From: Branchiostoma floridae
Lineage: Eukaryota > Chordata > Leptocardii > Amphioxiformes > Branchiostomatidae
DNA length: 62,000 bases
Direction: 5' to 3'
NCBI RefSeq assembly: GCF_000003815.2
Contig: NC_049985.1
Coordinates: 24,142,981 to 24,204,980 of the forward strand
This document shows positions 53,701 through 62,000 of this stretch, piece after piece. Numbering within the stretch: the first letter of the stretch is position 1; every line of letters begins with the position of its first letter. Both the position numbers and the translations under genes were made by a program. The notes under the pieces are model-generated. The model saw only the letters and a program-made list of their open reading frames with translations, was not told the DNA's origin and did not search any database.

Positions 53701-53889
53701 CGGAAGTTTGCAGTATTTGGTGCGCAATTTTTCTAGTAGCAAATTAGCGCCCAGCTTACAAAGTTTGAAGCATTTGTTGTTTGTTGCCATATGAAGTGAG
53801 GCGAGCAACCTCTGTTCTGATTGGCTGAGTAAGAACTTTTTAAAGAAACCGAACTGTGGCAAAACGAACCAGCTGCGCATGCTAGGAGG

Positions 53890-54060
53890 CCCAAACCCAC
53901 TTCTTTCTAACATCAAGAGCTATCCTCCACCAAAAACAAGACCATAGCATGTCCGGGACAAAAGACGCATAAATTGTAAGTTCTGCTGCAGTACCAAGTT
54001 CAAACACCAGGAGGCCAAAATCGACCTCGACCTTCGCCCTCCAAATGTTATCACCATCCA
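53890..54060. repeat. dispersed repeat O
   Basis: 'tttctaacatcaagagctat', 'ccaccaaaaacaagacca' and 'gttctgctgcagtaccaagt' match 51465-51580; extends further right through 'aggaggccaaaatcgacc'. Confidence 0.75.
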
Positions 54061-54122
54061 AATAGATGTTCTCAAGGTATGTTGAACACAAACATTTAGA
54101 ACACAGGATTTAAGCAAACATG

Positions 54123-54148
54123 CAAACACACACACACACACGCGCGCA

Positions 54149-54183
<35 letters not shown>
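54123..54183. repeat. (CA)n microsatellite
   Basis: CA repeat with one CG-rich interruption. Confidence 0.95.
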
Positions 54184-54188
<5 letters not shown>

Positions 54189-54189
54189 T

Positions 54190-55329
54190 GTAGTAGGTTA
54201 TCGTGCAAAATTGTAGAAATTTTGTCCAGTCAATGAATATTTTTTCAATGAATTGAGGAAGATGTTTTTCCAAGTAGATGCAAGAAAGATATGTTTACAA
54301 CCATGCACATGTACATGTTGGTGCGAGTATTGTATGCTTCGGTAGTTGTATAACACTTTTGCCTATAACTACAGCATAACTATAGAACAGATGGGGTGAA
54401 TTGAGGACACTACTAGTATTACCTTGCACTGAATGGGTACATTCTTTATTGTATACGTAGTACCTCCCTTTCATACATACCTTTTGGCTAGACATTAGGT
54501 ACATAGCAAAACTACAAGATGAATCGATTGAGTTGAGGGCACGTTTATTTTGCATTAGACGTGTGCATTCTTTGCTGTCGTATCTTCGTTTTAGGACACA
54601 GACAACGTTAAATATTTCGTATGAGATTCAGCGAACTATTCTTGAAGCCCAAAACGATTTGCTTGGTGTAAATAGGCCATGACACGGGATACCGTTCTAA
54701 GCACAAAAAGACATAATGTATCATTAAGTGAAGAGCATGGTAGAACAATGTAGATCTACAACAACTCAATGACAGTATATCAGGTTCTTTGCTACTGCGT
54801 ATACGAGCATTGATGTAATTTTGACACTCATAAAACTAACAGTTTCGATATTTTTCACATTTTTATTGACTGTACGTCTTCGGATAGATTTTGCTTGACT
54901 GATATCGTAAACAAACTTGTCTTGATTACGTTAACTTTTTCGCTATCTACCTTATATGCAAAAATAGGCAAATATATCTGCTTTATTATTACAAGTAATA
55001 CCGACACTAATGATTAGCCCACTCCATTGTAAATGTAATACTATATCAAAGAATTATGTTAGCCCTTATCATCATCTTAACTAATATCTATTATGTTTCT
55101 TATATAATAGTTATTGCCGTACATTGTACCGTGTACAATTGTCGTGCAATGAAGTTTTATATACTAGTATGTTCATGTATGCTAAATTGTGTTTATACGC
55201 AATACTATTGTTTTATATCTCTGTTCTTGAGAAGAGTGTTTCTCATAACTAAGACATAAGCGCTACTAGTATTTTTGCCCTATTCTCAAAAATGATGTGA
55301 GTATTAGCAATAAAAGTGAGAGTAAATTT
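54190..55329. other. gene-free stretch, nothing recognised
   Basis: AT-rich. 'gtcgtgcaatgaagtt' near 55141 recalls the 3804 tail motif. Confidence 0.45.
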
Positions 55330-55620
55330 TGTCTCATGAATATGCGATTAGCAGGTGAAAGTGCGGAAAATCTGATTTTCCGGCAGGAAGCGTTTGAACA
55401 AACAAGTTTTGACAGCGCCGCTGGCGACTGTAATTGGAAATAGTAGGAGCTAATTGATATTCAAGGGTCTCCTGCGGTGCCGGTGCCAATTCCGAGGGGC
55501 AACGGGGCGTGTAATATCAACCAACGGGGCGGTCTGAATATTAACAGGTCTGATTTAGCTCGGTCTTTCGGTCTATCGATGAAATTGGCATGAAAGTTTT
55601 AGGGAGGGGAATATTATGAA
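55330..55620. promoter_or_regulatory. candidate enhancer-like island
   Basis: Compact single-copy block with 'tgcgattagcaggtg', 'gaacaaacaagttttgacag' (a FOX-like AACAAACA next to a MEIS-like TTGACAG) at about 55398-55416, 'actgtaattgg', 'agctaattgatattc' and two 'acggggcg' repeats near 55503 and 55524. Composition and motif mix resemble deuterostome developmental enhancers; not tested. Confidence 0.42.
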
Positions 55621-55829
55621 GGTATGAAAATTGCATGATCAAATCCACGGCTTACAGCTTGGCCCAGCATTTTTGGTTGTTGTGGTATATTTCCCTTGCG
55701 AGTTTCTTGGGGTAAACCCTCGAGGGTTTTTGTCGTTTCGAGAAAGAACACAAAAGAAAGTTTGCTTTCCTGTTTGGTCACAAAATCGCCATAGTTTTGT
55801 TAAGCGTTTAGTAATTCTTTGAGTAGTCC

Positions 55830-56340
55830 GTAGTACCATTTCCAATAACAACTATATATATAACAGCAATTAAAAACGTTTTTCTTGGTAAAGTTAATCT
55901 TTTATCTTACAATATTTCAGAAGAAATAGAAGATAAACATTGTCATATTATTCACGTTAACATCTAACCCGTAAGTAATGCTTTGATGCGTACATATTAC
56001 CATTTCCAATGGTTGCTATATAGAAGCAATTCAAAAGTTTTTTCTTGGTAAAGTTAATCTTTTATCTCATAATGTTTAAGAAGAAATAGAAGAAAAACAT
56101 ATCCATCCTGGAAGTAATGCTTTGATAAGTCCATAGCACCATTTCCTAAAACTACTATACATTGTTTGTTTGTTTGTTTGTTCATCCTTTATTTTGCAGC
56201 ATTTCAAAACGAAATGAAATGAGTATTCCACTAAGCTGTCAATAAAACAAAAACACTGCTACTTTCTTGGGAAAAATAATAGATCTCATAATATTCAAGA
56301 AGAAATAGAAGTGAAACATTGTAACAATATACAAGCTTAG
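55830..56340. repeat. tandem repeat, about 160 bp, two good units and one worn
   Basis: 'tttcttggtaaagttaatct' at 55881 and 56041 (160-base step), preceded by 'taccatttccaat' and followed by 'gaagaaatagaaga'. A third, worn unit has 'ctttcttgggaaaaataata' and 'caagaagaaatagaagtg' near 56260-56320. A (TTTG)n run sits at 56163-56182. Confidence 0.85.
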
Positions 56341-56631
56341 ATGCACTTGAAAAGGGGAGAGAGTGTACGTCGAAAAAAAGAAACAATCACTTAGCTTAAA
56401 CCATAGACTACGGTAATAAGCTTCAATTATATGTGTCATTTACGCGCGCAGTAAGATTATGTACTTCCACACAATTGATACTTGTTACATGTTGGTACGT
56501 GTGACTTGTTTGTAAATCTCACTGAACCATGAACGTTTACAAAGTGTAGGGCGTGCTGAGAAGAATTTCTCTAGTTTTGTTGAGCGATGGTAGTAAGCAA
56601 CAGCAAAATTTGTCATGTTCAGTTCCTTTAG

Positions 56632-57355
56632 GCCGTGTTAATATGATTATATGGCTTACATCCCAAAACTGATGCGAGCGTGCGATAAAAAGTTTGGCAC
56701 AAACAAGCTGCATTCAGTATGGTCAGGAAGGTTGAAAAAATGACTAAACTATAGATTCTTCATTTTTATTCTTTCATATCTTCTTTCTTTTACTTTAGAA
56801 GTGACTTGTAGAATTATACAGCATCAGTGTCACTCTGTTTTATGATATCTTTTTTTTGCAATATACTGCATATATCTTTTTAGGTTTTCTTATCATCTAT
56901 ATTGTTTAATTAGTAGAATTTTAAGATCTACTTTGTATTCTTTTCTTGTGTGTGTGTAGTTTATAGTTGACTATGCAGAAATCACTGTACATTTTTGTCG
57001 TGCAAATAATAAATGAAAGTTTATTTGCAAGTTCTTGCCCGAGGGCTAATTGCAACATGAAACATACAGAAATAATTTGGTATAGATAACAATGGTGACA
57101 AGTGTAAACAAGTGACTATTCTATCAATGATATGGACTGCTGAGAGCTACAATCTACGCATTTGGGGTTTGACTTCTTTTCTGGAAGCAGACAGAAATGG
57201 AAGACACAGCGAAATAATAAAACTCTATTTACTCATTTTGTAGCTGCTTTGCACGATTTGCAGTATGGTCGAAAACCGATTTCTTTTCAAATGGATGAAA
57301 ATTAATGCGCGCGCAGATGTCATCCATATAATTAAATCAACAAAGCCTTATCGTA
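56632..57355. mobile_element. family N element, long copy
   Basis: The left end 'ggccgtgttaatatgattat' mirrors the right end 'gatgtcatccatataattaa'. Shared interior: 'aaaactgatgcgagcgtgcg', 'ggtcaggaaggttgaa', 'cgatttgcagtatgg'. About 720 bp against about 420 bp at 41327, so the two copies differ by internal insertion or deletion. No coding region seen. Confidence 0.78.
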
Positions 57356-57639
57356 GAAAAGATTATAACCGTCATGGCAACTAAGTTTATTTTGCAAGTG
57401 ATCCATTGTTACACAGTAATAGCTAGTGTACTAGACGCTGATCATATATTAGACAGCATTCTAAACTCAAATATCAAAACTTGCATTTGTTCTCACAAAA
57501 ATATTCCATGTACTTGCTATCATTTTTCTAACGTTTCTAGTACCTTTTTTTCACAAAGAAGAAACTCAAACTCGATGTGGGCATCGTTTCAGAGGCGTTC
57601 TTCTGATGTGTCAAAAAGCAACAACACACAAAGTAAATA

Positions 57640-57900
57640 GAGCATCCGCGTTCATATATATAAGAGTGCATTTCACTCTGAGAACCGTTTGAATTGGTCC
57701 CACACTTGCGAGAGCACTGTTTCCACTCGGGCCTACATAGGCCAGCTCCTCGGCCCAAAGACCAACATTCCCCCAAGGAATTAAAAAGTCTACCAGAGAC
57801 CCCCCTCCCAGGTTGGTTCCTAAAAAAATCAAGGGCCACGTTGGCCCTATAGCTAGAGCCGACGAGTTGACCAGTTTTCGCCCCTAAGACAGTCTGACAT
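57640..57900. other. single-copy GC-richer stretch
   Basis: 'cgggcctacataggcc' near 57727 is a small inverted repeat. Overlapping minus ORFs without a recognisable motif. Confidence 0.3.
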
Positions 57901-57981
57901 CTAGGCTACATTTTAACTAGCCTGACAACTATCGCCTGGAAGCGAGCTTAGAAGAATACGTAGCTCTTCATCGATCAGTAT

Positions 57982-58310
57982 AGCTAAGGGCACAACCCGC
58001 CGTACGTACGTGCAAAGTCTGCGTTCCAAAACGTGGGCAATTTTTGGGGATCCGTAAGTGGTATGTACCGTCTCCGTACGAACTCGTAGGGAATCCTACG
58101 GATTTTGGAGCACGCAGACACATCGGAGAACTTAACGTGCAGGCAAAACTTTGTGTGCAATCGGGCTGCGGATTCGCCCCCCCCGTACGTGCCAGTACGG
58201 GCGACGCGCCTGCCCTGTACAGCCTGAACGTTGTCAGAAATACGTGGCGGACGTGGCCTCCCAATAAACGTACGGACAAATTGCACGTACGACGGGTTGT
58301 GCCCTTAGCT
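57982..58310. mobile_element. MITE C copy, full length
   Basis: 'agctaagggcacaacccgcc' at the left and 'gacgggttgtgcccttagct' at the right are near-perfect inverted repeats. 'gtacgtacgtgcaaa' and 'aaattgcacgtac' extend them. The interior is CpG-rich with 'gggctgcggattcg' and 'ctgtacagcctgaacgtt'. The best copy of the family. Confidence 0.92.
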
Positions 58311-58389
58311 TGTAGAATGGAAGTTACAAAGGGAGTATAGGCAACTTACACAGCCTTGAACTTGTTGCTATTGATTTGATTATACATCT

Positions 58390-58560
58390 ATTTACTGACA
58401 GGACTGCTAGGAAAGGACCGGCGTTAATTCCATTAGAGAACGATACTGATGTTTTACGGCTGCCAGGTGGCCTTGTAAGGGGTTAGAGGGGGCGTTTATT
58501 TCTGGGATTTTCACTGTTGCTGACGAGAACCAAAGCATAATTGTTTGCCTTCTATACCCC
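58390..58560. promoter_or_regulatory. candidate conserved non-coding island
   Basis: Single-copy. 'tttactgacaggact' (MEIS-like), 'ttaattccattaga', 'tgccaggtggcc', 'ggcgtttatttctggg' and 'cataattgtttgcc' within 170 bases. Suggestive only. Confidence 0.3.
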
Positions 58561-58569
58561 TAATTGGCC

Positions 58570-60143
58570 CTATTTTACTACAACCTCGCTTTTTGTAACC
58601 ATTGGATTTGTAATAGGAATATCCGGCAAAATACAATAGTATGACTGAAAAGACAACAAAACGCACAGCGTAAAAAGATATTGTTTTGTCATCGAAGAAT
58701 TCGTTGCCAAATTGCTAGTGGAATGGAGTGCATGTTTAAACTACGTGACGTCCTCTGGTTTTCTAATATTCTGTGCCATACCAGTTCCAACGTTTAAAAT
58801 GACATATCTTGTGCGCAGACATGTAAGTTGCACTTCATATGCTTTTCGCTAAGCGGCGCTGTTGGTCGAGCCAGTGCACAGAAAACGCCATATGGACGCA
58901 CCTGAGGCTATGCGGCACCATGACGTCGTACATATTTTCATTTGCTTGCCAAAATTGAAAAAAATGCCTTCGTAACGTATCAACTGTATCACACAGTGTA
59001 TTAGAAATTACTATAAAATTTTGGGTGGTAACAGAAGCCCCAAATAAGCAAAAACAGACCGCAAAAACGTAAATTATCTTTCAGTATTAAACATTTCTGT
59101 CCAAATAAATAAAAGACATAAACTACGAATTTCACCGAGCTATCATAAAAATAACAACAGTGTAAATACGTGTTAAGTACGCGTGTGCAGTCTTATTATA
59201 TCTACTAACAATATACATGTGCACTCTCTCTTGTACCGTTGCTAGCTTCCGCTAAATTGTCCATATGCATAGCGCTATCAAACATCCACATAGAGATCAA
59301 CTTACGGGCACCCGTACAAAAGTCCATCGGCACCGCACACCGTAGGAGGTACTCCCCTGTCTAACTCTTTCCCAAAAATCGTCCCCGCAAAAAAACCCTA
59401 GTCCTGGCCGGCACAGCTACTGAGAATGTCCCGCAAAAATGAAGATTTCCCTTATATACACACTTCACTTTGTAGGATGAATTTTAGATGGGGCACACAT
59501 TTGGGGGGGATAAGTTTTCAAAAGACTCAGTGAAATATTTATTCGGCTTCTTTCTCGATCCCCCTTCATATGGTATAGAATAACCGCTCAGCTGGGTCTC
59601 CCTGTGATGTAGTGACACTGAGTCGGTCTGACAGCCAAAATGAGGGGATTTTTGATCAGACGGATTGTTTACAGTAATTTGCTTTCGTCTGTGCGCGCTT
59701 GCAACTTTAATTCAAAGCACAAGAAATCGTTATAACCGAATGAAAATGACCTTGGTGGATTTGGTCAAAGTCACGAGGGAGGAATAACACAGATATAGCT
59801 AGAAAATCCTATATCTACCTTCGGAAATGGAAGCATAAGAAGCATTCCAGTTACGGTAAAGCCTTACTTTCGGACTATCATTATTCTGGAATAAAAGTTA
59901 AAAATTTAACAGCAGCGGCAATACAAACTGTGCTATATACATTACTATTAGCTTTATTGACAAAACTGAAACCAAAGATATGGATAGCATTGTACGAATC
60001 ATAAACGCTCAAAATGATTTATCCTTTTTTCTAAAATCTTGCTCAACAACGGTGGCAGACTTTCTCATTTACAGAGAGTAATACGTATATGTTTGTATAC
60101 CTTCCGACTTACTTGAACAGAAACCAATCCATATAGTCTATCA
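58570..60143. other. gene-free stretch, nothing recognised
   Basis: About 1.6 kb. 'gacaacaaaacgcacagcgt' near 58659 recalls the flank motif near 30300 and 30560 (family E neighbourhood). No gene. Confidence 0.4.
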
Positions 60144-60440
60144 TTGGGAAGACATTACCGTACTCCTCTGGAACAAAGAATATGTCGATACTATGTAGAT
60201 AGAATAGAAGATGAACAACGTTTTGTAGTAGAATGTAGCTTATACAACAAAGATAGACCTGAAATTTATAGACCGATAGAAGTTGTACCTATGTTTCCTT
60301 TAGTTACTTCATACACCTTAGTAAGCAAGACAAATTCATATTCCTAATGAATAAAGACACCCCTTTTATTGTAGAAACATATCTGGCTAGCCAACTAGTA
60401 GTGGTCTGTGTGTTCAACTACGTATACCATAATCTTTCCC
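60144..60440 (+). pseudogene. non-LTR retrotransposon ORF2 C-terminal remnant
   Basis: Frame from 60144 reads GRHYRTPLEQRICRYYVDR, then EDEQRFVVECSLYN. This matches the C-terminal 'ERICxxC...EDExHFLxxCxLY' zinc-knuckle-like signature common after the reverse transcriptase in many animal LINE ORF2 proteins; the second expected Cys is Tyr here and the His is Arg. A different frame, starting upstream of 60347, reads DKFIFLMNKDTPFIVETYLA, matching the following conserved 'FLxxxxDPxIVxxVA' segment. The two parts are separated by a frameshift near 60300, so the remnant is dead. The reverse transcriptase and endonuclease are absent. Which LINE clade is not clear. Confidence 0.75.
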
Positions 60441-60469
60441 AAATTCAGATAGAGAAAGCAGCATGTACC

Positions 60470-60545
60470 ACTTTTAAAGTCGTAGGTATGACTCGGCCGG
60501 GATCGAACTCACGACCTACCGAATGTACAGCGAGAGCAATAGAGA
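60470..60545 (-). repeat. SINE-4 head fragment
   Basis: On the minus strand 'cattcggtaggtcgtgagtt' then 'cgatcccggccgag' equals the B-box region of 16721-16945. The A-box side is mutated and the body is missing. Confidence 0.72.
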
Positions 60546-60549
60546 CTAT

Positions 60550-60890
60550 GTTTGCCATATAGTTTGACCATGTATTACTAAGCTTTTGCTATGATCTAGT
60601 TTTAGGATGTGGCTCATGCAGCGATGGGAACATAACTGGTTTTACGCGGAACTGAAACAGACTTCGCCACCTGGTGTCATAGGCGTACATAGCTGCGGGG
60701 CAAACTTGTTGTGTTATGCAACCTCACGTATGCCGGGCTTCGTTTAACAAGGTACTACTCTAACATTTGGTACACCTAGTTTTGTAAGAGCAAATATGTA
60801 TTTGGAATGTATGTATCCGTAGAATACAAGGAAAAACAATGTCAATAGCATATAAATACAACATGTTTGCCCCGTATGCCGCAAACAGTT
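60550..60890. other. gene-free stretch, nothing recognised
   Basis: No matched repeat or coding signal. Confidence 0.45.
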
Positions 60891-60960
60891 TTATGAAATC
60901 TTTATTGACACGACAAAAGTACAGCGACTTTCGTAAGGTCTACACGTATAACAACTAATT
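60891..60960 (-). repeat. dispersed repeat, probable LINE 3' end
   Basis: 'aaatctttattgacacgaca' and 'aaaagtacagcgacttt' match 1316-1400. On the minus strand it ends in 'gtcaataaagatttcataaa', a polyadenylation-like end. Confidence 0.55.
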
Positions 60961-60969
60961 ACAGTACAA

Positions 60970-61839
60970 CTAAACAGACATATTATGGATATCTTTAGGT
61001 ATGAATAAGTCAACATAAAGGTTCTACACATGTGATACCAAGTTTAAAAAGAAACATCTGCACTCTTAAGATTTGTATCATGCGGTATTTAGCATATTGA
61101 AATAGTACTTAACAGACTTAACCATTTTAGGTTGTACTGTTAGTAGAAAAAAAAAAACTGTTTTTAAAACAGATTCAAAAACCTTAGCAAAATTTCAAAG
61201 TACCAGTCGTATTATGGGGTGAATTGTACCCACACTGAATAAAAAAAGGAACGTAAAATCCTTCGCTGCTGGATATAGAGGGTTTTTGTGAACTCCACAA
61301 AGCATAACCAAGCTAACCAAGCGTGCCACGTTATAGAGAGTTTCTTAGCGGGACGTTTTCCATTTGTCCCGTTTGCCTGCCGGGCAAATCTCTTAACTCA
61401 TAGTCCGGAATCATGAAAATTAGATGTCGGCACTTTACGGAGGTAAAAGGGCTAACTGTGACTGTGCGCACCTGGGGCATGGTAATACTTGCTTCGGGCG
61501 AAATTTAAAGTTGCTTTTAAAATGAGGAAAAGGGTAAAATCTGTTGTAAAAGTGTTCAGCTCTGGATGCTGTGTATAGAAATGTGACGGAAATACAGTTA
61601 TAATAACATCCCATGATTTGAAAGATCGCTCAACGAATTCCATACTAGTATTAGATAAAGACCGAACTTCTGTATACGCTTTGTTGTCTTTTCACTACAG
61701 CTTTAATTTTATATATTCCATCATATTCCCATTATGAAATCAAGCTAGGGTAGCATAAATCCATCGCTCAACGATTGCTGTCTGGTGGGAAAAATGTTTG
61801 TGGGTGCATTTCTTTATTGTAAGGCTGTATGGATGGCAG
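60970..61839. other. gene-free stretch with a family E-like tail
   Basis: Near 61680-61745 'ttgttgtcttttcacta' and 'atattcccattatgaaatca' resemble the family E flanks at 29410-29460. Otherwise nothing. Confidence 0.4.
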
Positions 61840-62000
61840 TTTTTACCTCCATGAAAAATTGAGGTATATCGTTTTAGTGTGTCTGTCTGTGTTTCCGTAT
61901 ATTTGTATTCGGCATAACTTTAGATCCTCACGATGGATTGTAATGATATTCGGTATGTGGGTAGTGTTTGGAAGACGAAGGTCTAGATCATATTGGGCCC
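61840..62000 (+). repeat. dispersed repeat R, cut by the window edge
   Basis: 'gtgtgtctgtctgtgtttcc', 'tgtaatgatattcggtatgt', 'gggtagtgtttgg' and 'gaaggtctagat' parallel 37095-37290. It opens with the small hairpin 'acctccatgaaaaattgagg'. Confidence 0.65.

Noticed and set aside
1-62000. A prokaryotic or viral gene system, or an undescribed multi-gene cluster
   Set aside because: No operon-like ORF organisation or viral proteins were seen; density of SINEs, MITEs and microsatellites indicates animal non-coding DNA.

Overview
This window reads as eukaryotic, non-coding DNA from a metazoan genome, most likely a lancelet (Branchiostoma, amphioxus). The species call rests on recognised repeat types and was not confirmed by a search. 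Supporting features are many TA-flanked foldback MITEs, tRNA-derived SINEs, long CA/GT microsatellites, roughly 38-42% G+C with GC-richer islands, and a 100-base run of N typical of a scaffold gap. Nothing looks prokaryotic: there are no operons, no ribosome-binding sites, and no long ORF with convincing protein character. I found no intact protein-coding gene, tRNA or rRNA. The only recognisable protein remnant is the frameshifted C-terminal end of a non-LTR retrotransposon ORF2 at 60144-60440. One weak candidate first exon lies at 17422-17509.

Repeats (letters are my own family labels). MITE A is a roughly 205-240 bp foldback element with TA target duplications, at 1443, 5502, 8604, 9212, 21825, 48556 and 51894, plus fragments. 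MITE B (30586, 32284, 42371), MITE C (26774, 29926, 57982), MITE D (15551, 26743), family E (29478, 30371), MITE F (757, 5712, 36016), MITE G (3053, 46738), MITE H (16461, 51300) and family N (41327, 56632) each recur. A non-autonomous hAT-like element at 22958-23390 has a perfect 8-bp target duplication and splits a SINE. SINEs fall into four tRNA-like families. Tandem arrays are frequent: 4419-5560 (173/142 bp, part MITE A), 6466-6900, 9160-9895, 12425-12930, 24311-24790, 24978-25270, 35041-36545, 44434-45360 (about 62 bp, about 15 units) and 55830-56340.

Between repeats lie islands of GC-richer, complex, apparently single-copy sequence: 6901-7170, 13690-14300, 22075-22400, 25262-25510, 33360-34290, 34560-35040, 37330-37560, 40100-40560, 43980-44400, 45440-46560, 46975-47060, 49140-49780, 50370-50645, 50985-51060, 52378-52745, 53556-53700, 55330-55620 and 58390-58560. 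Several hold close matches to metazoan transcription-factor motifs: PBX-MEIS, T-box, E2F, MiT/TFE E-boxes, DR1 and IR1 nuclear-receptor sites, CArG, CRE, NRF1 and homeodomain cores. My inference is that the window is an intergenic or intronic cis-regulatory landscape heavily invaded by MITEs and SINEs.

The most unusual structures are a satellite that appears to have grown from one end of a MITE A copy (4419-5707), a three-level nested insertion with readable junctions (26676-27480), a triple tandem E2F-like/T-box-like module (40117-40218), and a palindromic MiT/TFE plus DR1 cluster (47014-47055). No undescribed multi-gene system is visible.
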